DNA from: Brachypterus glaber
Lineage: Eukaryota; Arthropoda; Insecta; Coleoptera; Kateretidae
Assembly: GCA_958510825.1 (NCBI GenBank)
Contig: OY294049.1
Span: 30,842,774-30,906,773, forward strand
Direction: 5' to 3'
Length of the DNA stretch: 64,000 nucleotides
Shown here in pieces: positions 33,579-45,379 of this stretch (position 1 is the first letter of the stretch; the number at the start of each line of letters is the position of its first letter). Below the pieces are notes generated by a model that was not told the origin of the DNA, made no database searches, and was given only the letters and a program-made list of their open reading frames with translations. The position numbers were made by a program, and so were the translations under genes.

Positions 33579-33842
33579 TCACACAAGCTTTAGCTGACTT
33601 AGTATCGTATATATAATTATCCATATGATAAGGCTAACTCCTAAACATCCGAAAAAAATTGTTTTTTTAATGTGCCAAGGACTTCCAGCCAAATCTGGGG
33701 GTTGGTAATTCTGTCTTGCTGCCCGACAAACTTCTGGAGAGCATGTTATTTTGCTGTCTTGCTTCGAAGGTCCAGCTTGACCTTTTATCACAACTTTTTT
33801 CAGTTCTGTTCCATTCTCATTTGTGAAGCCCTTGTTGTCCAT
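33579..33842 (-). CDS. candidate terminal exon of a host gene, small membrane protein
   Basis: An 87-codon frame from ATG (33840-33842) to TGA (33579-33581). It starts directly after a strong splice acceptor on the minus strand (a T-rich tract then TTTTTCAG). The protein has a polar N-terminal half with KKVVIKGQAGPSKQ and PPDLAGSPWHIKK, then one clear hydrophobic segment (TIFFGCLGVSLIIWIIIYTI), then a short end SQLKLV. This predicts a single-pass, tail-anchored or type II membrane protein. Codon use is balanced (for example GGA, CCA, GCA, TGG), unlike the A/T drift around it. The exon may follow the one at 51807-51883, whose donor has matching phase. I do not recognise the family. The ATG may be internal rather than the true start. 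Confidence 0.5.
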   Translation of the reverse strand: MDNKGFTNENGTELKKVVIKGQAGPSKQDSKITCSPEVCRAARQNYQPPDLAGSPWHIKKTIFFGCLGVSLIIWIIIYTILSQLKLV

Positions 33843-33927
33843 CTGAAAAATATCAAGTATTAACAAAAGTTTTATTAATATTAGATAAATTTTATTGTTA
33901 TTAATTAATTTTTATTATTACATATAA

Positions 33928-34240
33928 TAGTGTGTCCCCGGATTGGTCAAACGACTCTTGTAAAAGGAAAAAAATTATCGATTTAAATTTTCATTTTTCG
34001 GGGTTCAGCCCTGCTTGATTAAAGATTAATTTCTAACATAATTTCAGTTGAAAATCAAGTACGTCTTGGAAGTTTTCAAAACAACAATTTTTGTGTGACA
34101 AATACAACAAAAAGCTATTAAGAAAAGTTGTTTAGGATCAACATCTAGGCCCCTATATCAAATTTTAAAATTCTCGGCTAACTATATTTTCCAATTTTTT
34201 TTTCCAGCATAGTACGTCGGCTAAGAGATAAATTTACCTA
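33928..34240 (+). repeat. dispersed repeat D, copy 1
   Basis: From TGTGTCCCCGGATTGG to TCTCGGCTAACT. The same sequence is found inverted at about 40500-40845 (GGACTTAACCCC, CCTAGATGTTGATTTT). No coding capacity. Confidence 0.65.
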
Positions 34241-34559
34241 AACCTATTTTTTTTTAATCTGTATTTTTACAGAATCGCATGCAAAATTTCTTACTCTATG
34301 TTTCTGTTTAAAATCAACTTGTAATACCTACCGATAAATAGAATGAAAACTAAATATTTTAGAGGTAAAATTACTTAAACCGGTCATAAAATTGTGAGTA
34401 AAGCAATCACGCTAGACTTTTAGATTACATTTCTCATCATTGACATCAGGAAGTAATATAATAGAGATACTTTTCAATTAAAACATGATAGTTCCGTACA
34501 GAGATGTATCTAATAAATATAAGAGATAATACAAAAGCGCCTGGAAATATAAAAAAACA

Positions 34560-34854
34560 AGTCATGAAGATATGTAATGCTACGCATTCAATTATATATT
34601 ATTCACAGTAAATAGTATATTGCATTTCCCAAAAAAAAAAAATAACAAAAAAAAAGATTTTTTTTGAAAAACGAAAAATTATTGAAATTTTTTTTTTTTT
34701 TTTTCAAAAAAAAAGTTTCGAAAAAACTTAACTTTTTTTCTAAACTTGTCTATTTTTTTTATTAAATTTTCTTTTTGCGAAAAACGGAAAACAAATTTTC
34801 GAAAAAAAGAAATTTCTAAAAATAACTTTTCTAAAATTCAAAATTTTTCAATTT

Positions 34855-34885
<31 letters not shown>

Positions 34886-34920
34886 TTTTTGTAGAATCGA
34901 TCCTTATAATAAAACTATTT
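34560..34920. repeat. A/T homopolymer-rich repeat
   Basis: Starts with ATGTAATGCTACGCATTC and AGTAAATAGTATATTGCA, a motif that returns at 46420-46475, followed by long A and T runs. Similar A/T runs lie at 38340-38480 and 46475-46680. Probably one dispersed repeat family. Open frames here are low complexity. Confidence 0.55.
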
Positions 34921-35259
34921 TTTCCTGAAAAAAATTCGTTTGGACTTTTTATAAATACTTAGCTAAGTTTGTAGGCTGTAAATCTTTGATTGTGTGGACC
35001 AAACTATAAATGATACTAAATATTTTTATTGAAGCTTTTGTTGAGTTTAAGCTTTACTTTTATAACCACAAAACATTATTTGTGTAAAATAAACAGGGTT
35101 GTATTTTATTTTTTTTTTTTTCAGAAAATTACCAATTGTACCTCACTTAAAACATGTAAAAAAATATTTAACAAAATGGGGGCAAGGCAGTATACAAATT
35201 TTTCAGTTCAGTTACATTAAAAAATGCGTTAAAATATATAACAGATGGAAAAACTTTAA

Positions 35260-35384
35260 GGGCCAGTTGCACCAACTTTTAATTTGGGTTATCTCAACTT
35301 TTTGTTAAAAATGGTGCGTACCGATTGGTCAACCGTCAAATTAATCGGAGTTTAAATTTAAACCTTCGTTGGTGCAAGTCGCCC
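35260..35384. mobile_element. 125-bp MITE with GGGCCAGTTGCACCAAC ends
   Basis: Starts GGGCCAGTTGCACCAAC and ends GTTGGTGCAAGTCGCCC; 17-bp TIRs with two mismatches. Short MITEs with this end type are common in insects. Confidence 0.8.
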
Positions 35385-35596
35385 TATGAAAAGCATCCAG
35401 ATTGACTGGTGAACATATAGCGATATTATCCAGAAAACGTTGTGGATTAAACAGTGGTTCATATGGGTGCCAAAAGACGTTATCTAAAGAAGACGAAACA
35501 ACATTAGTGAAACATTAGTGAACAACATTACATCAGCTGGGACATGGTAGTTTCCCTAACACCTTATCATATTATATTAAAAATCGAGGTTGATAT

Positions 35597-36739
35597 AGGT
35601 CTAATATAGTCGAATCCCCAAGGGGTTTTGCTACTTTAGGTAGCGTTTTTTTTAAATTTAAATTTTTAGCCCACGCTAATATGCAAGACCCATTTTTCAA
35701 GTTAGCGTTTCGTAACTTTGGGAGGTGAATTCCTATCAAAAGACATGAAAAAAAGTTCATATAAACTTATGTCCAAAAATGCTTCGTAAGGGAGCTACGG
35801 TCCTTCAGTGATTAGATTTTCGTTTAACATCTCAGGAATCCTTGGAGATACAGAAATGAGTTTATTCACGTGTTTTTATATCATCAAGACCTATTAATAT
35901 ATACTATTTTCATGTGGTAATCTTAGCCAGGGGCGGGTCAAACGGGAAGGCCAAGCACTTTTTTGCTGTTTTTTAGTTTTAATATGCTCCTATACATAAA
36001 AATACATAAAAAAGGTCATACGATGTAATCATCTAACACTTACTGTTTACGAGAAAAATGCAATTAAAAGTAATATCTTAGGCTTTAGTGACTAAAATGT
36101 ATATCAAGAAAAAAAAACAATATACGATTCAGAGTAAAGATTATACTATGGAATGCGAAGCATTACATATCTTTACGGATTGTTTTTTTAATTTTTAGTC
36201 ACTAAAGCCTAAGATATTACTTTTAATTGCATTTTTCTCGTAAACAGTGAGTCTTAGAAGATTACATCATATGACATTTTTATGTATTTTTATGTATAGG
36301 ATCATATCAAAAAACAGCAAAAAAGTTAAGCTGAAAAAAGAATTAGGAAAAAAGTGCTTCGGCCTTCCCGTCTGGCTCGCCCTTGGCTAAAATTAAAACA
36401 TTAAAATAGTCTATATTAATAGGCTTTGTTGATATATGTAAAAACACGTGCATAAACTCATTTCTGTAGCTCAAAGGGTTCCTGAGATATTAAAAGAAAA
36501 TCTAATTTGCGGGTCTGTCACTGAAGGACCGTAGCTCCCTTACGAAGCATCTTTGGACATAAGTTTTTATGAACTTTTTTCATGTCTTTTGATAGGAATT
36601 CATCTCCCAAAGTAATAAAAAGCTAACTTAAAAAATGGGCCTTGCATATTAGGGTGAATTGGAAACTTTAAATTAAAAAAAAATTGCTTAAATGACCTAA
36701 AGTAGTAAAACCCCTTGGAGACTCGACTATAGTGGTCCT
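35597..36739. mobile_element. 1.1-kb foldback element
   Basis: Nearly the whole length is one inverted repeat: GGTCTAATATAGTCGAAT on the left with its complement at 36722-36739, then matching blocks such as CTTCGTAAGGGAGCTACGGT (left near 35783, inverted near 36525) and AGTAATATCTTAGGC near the centre. The centre (36110-36180) holds TGGAATGCGAAGCATTAC. No gene. Confidence 0.8.
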
Positions 36740-37185
36740 AAATTAACGACTGACGTTGACAGATCTCTTGACTAAATTTTCTGTCACACAGTGTAATTAA
36801 GGGTTATTTGAACAGAAGGGATAAATATAAAAAGCTAAAGAGCTTTAACAATATTGTTGTTAAATTTATCCCTTAAGGGAGCATCCAAATCGTCATGTGA
36901 GGATTATGGTGTTCTATATCCAAAAACCATACTTTTGGGAACTTGACTTTGAATGTTTGAAACACAAAATCGCATAATTTTTCACCCATAATAACCAATT
37001 ATAGCATGTTACCGCAAACTTCGGACCACGCTTTGTCTTTGCTATTGCAGGGAGAGAGTGTATAAACCATAATCCAATAATTTGGAGAACAAAAATAGTC
37101 AATTTTGGTTATAGAACAAAGAAAGTATAATCTTTAAAAATACTTGGATATGGAATAAAAAATCCAGAATAAAGTAAGCTGCTTT
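36740..37185. other. no feature recognised
   Basis: A short hairpin with AGGGATAAAT at 36819 and ATTTATCCCT at 36867 is the only structure seen. Nothing coding. Confidence 0.4.
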
Positions 37186-37189
37186 TTGC

Positions 37190-37812
37190 AATTTTATTCG
37201 TTCACACAAAAATGTAAGGGTGACACACATCTCTATTCATCACATCTCCACTCGCGCACATCTCTACTCACACACATCTCTACACACATCTCTACTCACG
37301 CACAATTCTACTTACACACAACTCTACTCAAACACATTACTACTCAAACACATCACTACTCACACATATCTCTACTCACACATATCTCTACTCACACACA
37401 TCTCTACTCACACACATCTCTACTCATTGTCATATACTTTGACATTTATTTGATTAAAACTAGGATACAATGTCAGAAAAAAGCACTAAGTTTTCGTAGA
37501 TTAGCTTATAAGTTTATATATTGAATACAAATTTTACCTAATTCCATGTTACTATAAGTAGTAATATACCTCATAATAAATTTTGGTGGCAATAAACAAA
37601 CTTATAAGCTGAATTACAGAAAAAGATATTAAATTAATTTAGATTAGTGCTTTGTTTCGCTATGGTATCCTAGTTATAATTAAATAAATATCAAAGTATA
37701 TGACAATGAGTAGAGATGTGTGTGAGTAGAGATATGTGTGAGTAGAGATCTGTTTAAGTAGAGTTGTGTTTGAGTAGAGATGTGTGTGTGTGATTAGAGA
37801 TGTGTAAGTAGG
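37190..37812. mobile_element. foldback element with minisatellite arms
   Basis: The left arm (37215-37425) is about a dozen tandem copies of a 14-18-bp unit CACACATCTCTACT. The right arm (37705-37805) is the inverse (AGTAGAGATGTGTG, about six copies). Between them lies a second inverted pair: TGTCATATACTTTGACATTT (37429) against its near-complement ending near 37707, with TTATAAGTTT/AACTTATAA near the centre. Tandem repeats within inverted arms are the hallmark of FB-type foldback elements. The Ser/Thr/His-rich open frames through the array are not genes. Confidence 0.75.
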
Positions 37813-39150
37813 TCTTACTATAATTTTGGCAACTTATGTGTGAATAGGCCTGAACTGTGGCGACTTACATGCGTTGCCACAATTTTAAAGAAGAATTACA
37901 GACGAACTGATGAAAAATAATAAATAATTTTATTAAAAATATGTTAAAACTATATTAAATGTTTATATAAAATAATTGGATTTGTTAAAGATTTTAAACT
38001 TTTTAAGATATTGCACTTAAGTTACGGTTTCCTCCAAAATTCGCAGTGGCTGACGACTGCGACCGGGTAGCCGCGACTAGGTCGTTACGACCCTACCTGT
38101 TTTCCTCGGTCTCGCCAGTCACCATTCTGTTATCTGGCCATTTTATAAAGAGTTGTTTTTTTGTTCGCGAGTTTATGCCTTTCAATCAGTATGAATGTCT
38201 CTAAAAAGTCGGTTCTTTTAATGTTTTTGAATTATCAAGCGGAAGAAGAGAATCTCCTCCTCTTATTAACATTACATCAAAAATTACATTAAGAAAATAG
38301 TTCTGCCAACAAAATAATACTTTTCCCTATAGCCCTAGGTTCATTTAAATCAAAAACAAAACAAAATTCAAAAAAATAAATTCAAAAAAAAAAATTCAGT
38401 TTTTCAAAAAAAAGTTAAGTTTTCTTTTCCGTAAAACGAAAAATAAATTTAAAAAAAATGTTTTTGAAAAAAAATGTTTTTGCCCCATTTGGACTTTTCC
38501 CATTTTTACCAAAAACAATCCCAGCCTAGAGAACTTTGAATAATCAGCCTATGGTCCAAATTTGAAGCGTTCTTGTGTTCTCGTGGTCACAAATTTCCCG
38601 AACACAGACCGACATACCAACAGACAGAATTTTTTTTTGACGGAAATCATATTTTTTGGATATAAAACGTCCGGAAACGTAAAAAAAGCAATAAAAATTT
38701 TTCTAAATTTTTTTTACTAACGCAAGGGGAAAGTAAAAGGGTAAAAGTTGATGAGAGGTGGAGGGATTTCAAGTAATTCTAATTGAGTAAAACAGTAAAG
38801 ACACTTGTCACAGTGCAAAACCACCTGTTTCACCGTCAAATTCGTGGCGAATTGGTCGTGCCTGACATGGTGCTCTATGCATATTGAAACATTGAGGAGC
38901 TCCTATGCGCAGCTCTTTTGCAGCGTTTTGATAAACTGCGCATGCGCTGATTGTTTTTCAATATGTTATTTTAAATTTAAAAAAAAATACAAAAAAAAAA
39001 CACCAAACAGACGCCAAACCAACGTTAACGTAAACCAAGGCCCCCTCATTAAAAAAAAAGTCCAAACCAAGAAAAAACCAAAAAAAAACTCCTGCACAGA
39101 GAGCTGCATTTAGGCGCTTGTAAACATTGGGGATCTAGACCAAAATAGCG
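37813..39150. other. mixed AT-rich stretch with a CpG-containing block
   Basis: 38040-38130 is less AT-rich, with several CpG (GCGACCGGGTAGCCGCGACT) and the short palindrome GGTCGTTACGACC. 38340-38480 is A/T homopolymer repeat. A 102-codon frame at 38805-39113 shows no family pattern and ends in a lysine run. No gene is called. Confidence 0.4.
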
Positions 39151-39189
39151 TAGCGTATTTGCTATCCAGTGCCTATGATATTGAACAAA

Positions 39190-39600
39190 GATGCTCTGAA
39201 ATTTCATTTATGGATATAGATTGTTATGGTATACACTTTTAGAAGGATATCGAACAAACTTGCATCAAAGTCTTGGTTATTAAACAAGTTTGCTCTTATA
39301 TCAGCACGGATAAAGGACAAGCACATTTTCCTGATTTCAACGATATGCATAACTCCATACCCCCCAAAAACGGATATAGAACACTATAACCCTCACATGA
39401 CGAAATGTTCTTTATGTATGAATTTCGGTAAATACGTCTCTAGCTTAGAAACGGCCGAACACTTTATCTGCTTCCGCGTAGCCATTGTTGCTACAATATC
39501 TCGAATAGGTATACTCAAGACCTGCAGATATATCCCAAGTAGCCCCAAAAAACTTTTAAGCTTTGGAAGACTAAAGTTTGATGTGGCCTAAATTGTAAAG
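39190..39600 (+). pseudogene. LINE ORF2 C-terminal fragment
   Basis: The open frame 39226-39591 contains TKCSLCMNF, then ETAEHFICF, then RVAIVATISRIG and a final LLSFGRLKF. This is the layout of the CCHC-like zinc motif near the C-terminus of many insect LINE ORF2 proteins (C-x2-C-x-n-H-x-n-C, followed by a short helical end). The rest of the RT is absent, so this is a 5'-truncated insertion, the usual form of dead LINEs. It differs from the LINE at 26596. The 3' UTR follows from 39592. Confidence 0.6.
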
Positions 39601-40500
39601 GGGATTCACAATAGATCTCATTGGTCGCAGTGATTTGAAAGGCATTACCTTGCCTCACAACCCCACTTATATTGTATTATATTGTATTGTATCATACAAT
39701 TTGTATATCCCTAGCTTGAAACACTCATTGAAAAATTAAAATAAAATAAACTAAAAAGATATAATTAAAATCAATTGCGGCATTCAGTGGGGACATATGG
39801 ACACTATATTTTGAATTCATATTTAATTGATTTTCCTTAAATTTCCTTCATAGTTAAAAAGTCTTTTAAGTCAAGGGCATTTACGGTACGTCAAAAAGTT
39901 GCTTGAAATCAAAATCTAGGTCCGTATCCCAAATTTCAAAATTCTCGGCCAACTTTGATTTGGAAAATAAACATTACAAGAAAATGTGAAAGATCAAAGT
40001 TGGCAGAGGATTTTGAAATTTGGGATACAGAAATAGAATAGACTAAATTGTAAAGGGGATTCACAATAGATCTTATTGGTCGCAGTGATTTAAAAGCCTC
40101 ACAACCCCACTTATATTGTATTATATTGTATTGTATGTCCCTAGCTTGAAACACTCATTAAAAAATTAAAATAAAATAAACTAAAAAGATTTAATTAAAA
40201 TCAATTGCGGCATTTAGTAGTATCAGTGGGGACATATGGACACTATATTATGAATTCATATTTAATAGCTTTTCCTTAAATTTCCTTCAAAGTTGAAAAG
40301 TCTTTCAAGACAAGGGCATTTAGGGTACGTCAAAAAGTTGCTTAAATCAAAATCTAGGTCCGTATCTTAAATTTAAAAATCCTAGGCCAACTTTGATTTG
40401 GAATTAAAAATTACAAGAAAATGTGAAAGACCAAAGTTGGCAGAGGATTTTGAAATTTGGGATACAGGTATAGATTTTGAATTTAAGCAACTTTATGGAA
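39588..40500 (+). repeat. 455-bp tandem duplication of a LINE 3' region
   Basis: AATTGTAAAGGGGATTCACA begins at 39591 and again at 40046; both are followed by the same blocks in order (TTGGTCGCAGTGATTT, CACAACCCCACTTATATTG, TCAATTGCGGCATT, GGGGACATATGGACACTATA, GACAAGGGCATTTA, AAATCTAGGTCCGTAT). Period 455 bp, two copies with a few percent differences. Confidence 0.85.
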
Positions 40501-40845
40501 TAAGTTTTTGATGTATCTGTTACTAAAAAGCTACCATGTTCGAAAAAATCATAAAAAAATGAAAAATCCTAATTGGCCGAGGATTTTAAAATTTGTTATA
40601 GGGCCTAGATGTTGATTTTAGACAACTTTTCTTAATAACTTTTTGTTGTATTTGCCACATAAAAGGCACTTTACAGAAAAATAGGTTTTTTGAAAACTTT
40701 CAAGGCATATTTGATTTTTTAAAACTGAAATTATGTTAGAAATTAATCGTTAATCAAGCAGGACTTAACCCCAAAAAATTAAAATTTAAATCGAGAATTT
40801 ACCTTTTACAAGAGTTGTTCACCAAATCCGAGGACACAATGTATA
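40500..40845 (-). repeat. dispersed repeat D, copy 2
   Basis: Inverse relative of 33928-34240, ending GTTCACCAAATCCGAGGACA. Confidence 0.65.
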
Positions 40846-41355
40846 CAAATTCATTAAAAACTAAAAAAATATATGTTTAGCTATAACAGTATCAGGACCA
40901 TAAATGAATTTAAAAGCGTGAGGTTCTTAATGAGTTCCTCTTGCTTTTAATTTTAGTTATACAGGCCTGGTACTGAGATACGTAGCTAAAAAGATCATTT
41001 TCTACTTTTTTTAAAGCGCTTGCCATAAATTTTACTTACAGGTTTTATAAAATAGGTTGCTTTTCAAGTTTAGAAAATGCTTGTCCTTGAAGTGTCAATA
41101 AGATGATACTACAATTTTAATTAATAGATTTTAAAAAATACTTTGCATATCTTTGTCTGGTAAATGATAAATAATAATAGTTCTAAAATTTTTCGCCTGA
41201 GATGCCAAATAGGATGTGTTAAATTTTTAGAGTTTTCTCTGGCTATTTAAAGTTTAATACAATATTTTTCTGATGTGTTTTGGAAATGGGTTACTATGAA
41301 AATTTTTTGCCAAACCTTAGTTTTTCTAAAAATGTTCCCCTGCGTTGCTAAATAT
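40846..41355. other. no feature recognised
   Basis: AT-rich with no gene or clear inverted repeat. Confidence 0.4.
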
Positions 41356-41359
41356 TTTA

Positions 41360-41911
41360 CAGTGCGGTCCAAAAGTCATCCCCCTCTTAACTTTTGAACG
41401 AGTCGAGAAATCGACTCGTAAATAAGACATAGTTTTGTATTTTTTTATATTTTCAGCTCTTAAAATGTGGGCATGGGGGATATTTTAATAAAAAGGTGTC
41501 GTATGATACATCATTTTAAAGCTTATAAAATAGGGTTGAAACTAAGTATTTTCGTCAAAATTTGTTAATTTTATGATGCAACAACGTAAATTATACTTTT
41601 AAACTATGTAATTTAAATGTAGGTATATAAATAAAAATTTACAAAACAAATCTTTAAAAAAATAGCATTTTTTAGCTACAAAAATTAAAAAATAAAAACC
41701 TTAAAAATAATGTTTAAAAAAAACATATAGCCGAATAGAGAATTTTATAACCTTTAAAATTATATATCATCCTATCCCCTTTCCTTTCTCTACTGACCCC
41801 CTGCAAATATATGCAAAAATATAGTTTTGTTTTATTTAAAAAGTTCCAAATTTGATGATATTTCAAATCGTTTAAAAGTTAAGAGGCGGAAGTGACTTTT
41901 GAACCGCACTG
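41360..41911. mobile_element. CAGTGCGGTCC MITE, copy 2
   Basis: 552 bp with both ends (CAGTGCGGTCCAAAAGTC and GACTTTTGAACCGCACTG) and TA on each side (41358-41359, 41912-41913). Confidence 0.85.
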
Positions 41912-42167
41912 TATGTTTAACATTGAAAAAATGGTGATGGCACACATTCTGTTCCATATTACCCTTCTCGTTCCAGAGAAAAAGTCTAGCCACTCCTTTA
42001 TTCGCGATTTGATAAAAACTTTTTTTATTGAAGGCTTGCCCCCACTATAAAAAAATCGGCGGACGCCCCTGCTTGGCAAATTTCCCATCACTTTAACCCA
42101 ATAAACCATGAGATTCTCATATTTTTCGGTGATACTCGGACACTTGTGGGAGGCTCCCATATACAGG

Positions 42168-42830
42168 GTGTATCAGAACTCACGTTAAAAAATTTAAATG
42201 TGCGCTCATACAGCAATAGAAAAAAATTGAGCAAAATTTGAGAGGGGGGTGTATGTATGAAATTTTGAGATAAGAACGTTTTGTTTCCACCAATCTCAGA
42301 AGCTGTTACAAGTACCTATAAAATTGGGTAAATCGCCCAATTGGTTTCTGTAGAAACATACCAGTAGCTAAAGCTATGCATTTTGAAAGTTTGATGACAA
42401 TGTCAAGTTAAAATCTTTCATATAAAAATTTGTCAAAAATATTTTTTTAAGATTTAAACTGTTATATTACCAGAAGATTATGGATTTTTTAACTTTATTG
42501 TAATAATTTGTTAAGTGTTTTTTCTTTGTTATAATCCTACTTTAAATTTTAGGTCCTAATTTAGAACTGTTGAAAGTTTTACATTTCACATACACTGAAA
42601 TGGGATATTATTTAAGAAAATAGTTTAAAACCCCTTTAATTTTTACTTAAAAAAGTAAAAAATTAAAATTGGGCTTACATAAAAAGAAAAAAACTCGTTT
42701 TAAAAGTTAGATGGTGATGAAAGAAGAATACCATTTAACTATTAGAGTGTAGAATCCTTATTTCATTAAACAAATTCAACTAATTGAAAATGTGCAGCAT
42801 CTAGCTACAAGGACAGTTTCTTCTATAAGA
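42168..42830 (-). repeat. dispersed repeat A, copy 2
   Basis: Inverse copy of 3866-4485, from CAGGGTGTATCAGAACTCAC to ACAAGGACAGTTTCTTC. It faces a third, partial copy at 45380-45705. Confidence 0.75.
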
Positions 42831-43406
42831 CACCTTGGATATGATCAAAGACTCTTTCGGCTTGCTTTATCCCGTGTCTCCGAAATCAGAAGTTGTGAGG
42901 ATCTTATCTATAACTTACCGTATTTTAGATAGTGACTTTTCAGTAGATTTAAAAGAACTTTTTACTCGTAATTTGGACGTGATCATACTTTCACGTGAAA
43001 ATTTGTTTTACCAGTGTTTCTTACCTAATCGAGTGATTAGCTTCCGGAACTGAATCAATTATCTCAGCCTCATCTTAGTTTTTTTTAAATCAATATGATA
43101 ATCGACCTCAAACTTTAATTTTGTATAAAGTGTGTGATTTTTTTGCGTTTAAGTTTATTAGTTTATTATTAGTTTATTTATTAGTTTCATACTTAAATTA
43201 CAGATACATGTTTGACCATTTTTTAATATTTGTAACCAAATAAACTGTTAAACACCACGTATCTTTAATGATTTACTTACAATACAATGCAATAATGATT
43301 TAATTACTAAATATGTTTATTTATATTATTATAGACGATACCTAAAAAAACTCAATAAACTATTATTTGGTTTATTGGTTTTCTACTTTTTTAATCGTAT
43401 GGATTG

Positions 43407-45324
43407 CACGGTACTCTTAATGATCAATGGGTTTGGACTTTGGACTAACGTGGCAAAAAAATCTGACCATGGAACATGGTAGTAGAAAGTTCACTTGTTA
43501 TAGAACCATCGACAGCCAAATCCCAAAAACTTGTTTTTGGAAAATAATGTTAAATAACCGTCTGCAGAGTTCATGGTCAATACAAACTTAAAGTGTACAT
43601 TATGTTGCTTGATTTTGGTAGTATTTCTCGTGCTGATTCCGAATATGTTTTAAGTTACTCTCTATCTTTTTCCATTTTTGAGAAAAAAGCTTATAAAAAT
43701 CACAAAAAATATTTTTTTGCATGTTTTAATGTAGCCTAGACATTTTGATATAAGACGATAAAATAACTTTCTTGGCTTAAATTGTAGTCCGATTCTCGTT
43801 CTGTATAGTTCCAAAGGAATATCTTGGATTTTTTTTTCTTTTGGTATATCTAAATACATATTTAAACACCCTTGAAATCGCGTTTTTATTAAAATACTTT
43901 TTTTTGTTAATCATTGTCATTACAGATGTTTCAGATTTGATGGATTTGTCCAACACAGAGGCGCGTTAATAATTTTTACCGAATACTTGAGAATGTTAAT
44001 AATACTATTAACCTACCTATTACTAGCTTGTTATAAATTGACTTATTTGTCAGAAATAATGTTATAACAATAAATGTTGATGTTTGATGAAGGCTTTTAT
44101 TTTTTACCTTCAGTATTATTTACATATATGTAAGTATTTTGAACTTAATAATTATAGATTTGATTTAAGAGTGATATTTTTCCAAAAAGAATTTATATTA
44201 CGGTTATATAAAATAAATAATTGCTTCTATACTGATAACTTTTAAATTTATCTTAGATAATGAGCGACCACGAAAATAATAGAAAAAAAGGATGTGCTGC
44301 CTGCGGCGTGAATATTTCATTTAAAAAATGTAAAGAAGTCCATTTTAGGATAACTAAAAAATTGGAAGACCTTATGAAAATACATATTAATGAACACTAT
44401 GATGTTAACAATTGGAGGTTCCTAGTATCAATTTGTGTTTCTTGTCGTCATTTCTTAAATGATTGTGAAAAACATGTTTACAAGAGAACCATACCTGTAA
44501 TGCCAGATTTTGTTAACGAAGATGTAAAAATTCATAAAATTCATAAGCATATAAATCTAATTCCTTTAATTTTTACTTATTGTTTATACAGAAAATGAAA
44601 GAAGGTAGTTCAGAATTTGATAAAAAAACGTGTATATTGTAAAAAACTTTTGATCTGAGGTAAATTGTTGATGAGTTTTTAATTTAATTTAAAAACCATC
44701 GTTCAATACTTCACACTGTGAAGTCTATAATAATAAATGTTTTTGTCTGGGCAAAATATAGAAAATAACTTTAGGAACGTCTATGTACACATCTGACAAT
44801 TACTTTTCAAAGTGAAAGATATATTATGAACACTATGTAACAAAATAATTAATTTTTTAATTTAAACACGTTTATAATAAAATTTTAAAAATTTTCACAA
44901 AAATGTTAGACGAGATGTTCTTTTATAATAATACAGAACGAGAATCGGACAATAATTTAGACTAAGAAAGTTATTTTATTGTCTTATAGCAAAAATGTCT
45001 AGGCTACATTAAAACATGCGAAAAAATAATTTTTGTGATTTTTATACGCTTTTTTCTCAAAAACGGAAAAAGATAGAGAGTAACTTAAAACATATTCGGA
45101 ATCAGCACGAGAATTACTACCAAAATCATGCAACATAATGTACACTTTAAGTTTGTATTGACCATGAACTCTGCAGATGGTTATTTAACATTATTTTCCA
45201 AAAACAAGTTTTTGGGATTTGGCTGTCGGTGATTCTATAACAAGTGAACCTTCTACTACCATGTTCCATGGTCAGATTTTTTTGCCACGTTAGTTCAACC
45301 TATTGATCATTCAAGAATACCGTG
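43407..45324. mobile_element. 1.9-kb DNA transposon with 4-bp target duplication ATTG
   Basis: Left end CACGGTACTCTTAATGATCA; complement of the right end CACGGTATTCTTGAATGATC. Both TIRs are long (about 430-490 bp; 43407-43900 and 44925-45324) and share GCCAAATCCCAAAAACTTG, GTGTACATTATGTTG and GATTCCGAATATGTTTTAAG blocks. ATTG lies directly outside both ends (43403-43406 and 45325-45328). It inserted between two inverted copies of repeat A. It holds one Cys-rich frame at 44260. The CAC start and 4-bp duplication recall Chapaev-like or Sola-like elements, but no transposase is present to decide. Confidence 0.78.
44260..44598 (+). CDS. Cys-rich protein inside the ATTG element, unknown
   Basis: A 112-residue frame starting MSDHENNRKK. 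It has two pairs of cysteines: CAACG at residues about 12-16 and CVSCR at about 68-72, plus a Cys at about 24 and a His-rich part between (HFRITKK, IHINEHYDVNNWRF). This could be a C4 or C2-type zinc-binding domain, perhaps the DNA-binding start of a transposase whose rest was lost. The end (RTIPVMPDF, then IHKIHKHINL) becomes hydrophobic and ends in LIFTYCLYRK, which looks like intron or UTR read-through; a splice donor might lie near 44545. It sits in the unique centre between the long TIRs, where a transposon gene is expected. No family recognised. Confidence 0.45.
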   Translation: MSDHENNRKKGCAACGVNISFKKCKEVHFRITKKLEDLMKIHINEHYDVNNWRFLVSICVSCRHFLNDCEKHVYKRTIPVMPDFVNEDVKIHKIHKHINLIPLIFTYCLYRK

Positions 45325-45379
45325 ATTGAGGGGCATTTTAAACATTTTTCCATCGATATATATTTTAAATAGTAGATTT

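Noticed and set aside
33672..33863. Plus-strand gene opposite the candidate host exon
   Set aside because: Shadow of the minus-strand frame, which has the better composition, hydrophobic segment and splice acceptor.
37186..37524. Ser/Thr/His-repeat protein
   Set aside because: It is the translation of a minisatellite inside a foldback element; the repeat unit is open in more than one frame.
38805..39113. Cys-rich 102-codon gene
   Set aside because: Ends in a lysine run from an A-rich tract; no domain, splice signal or conservation clue.
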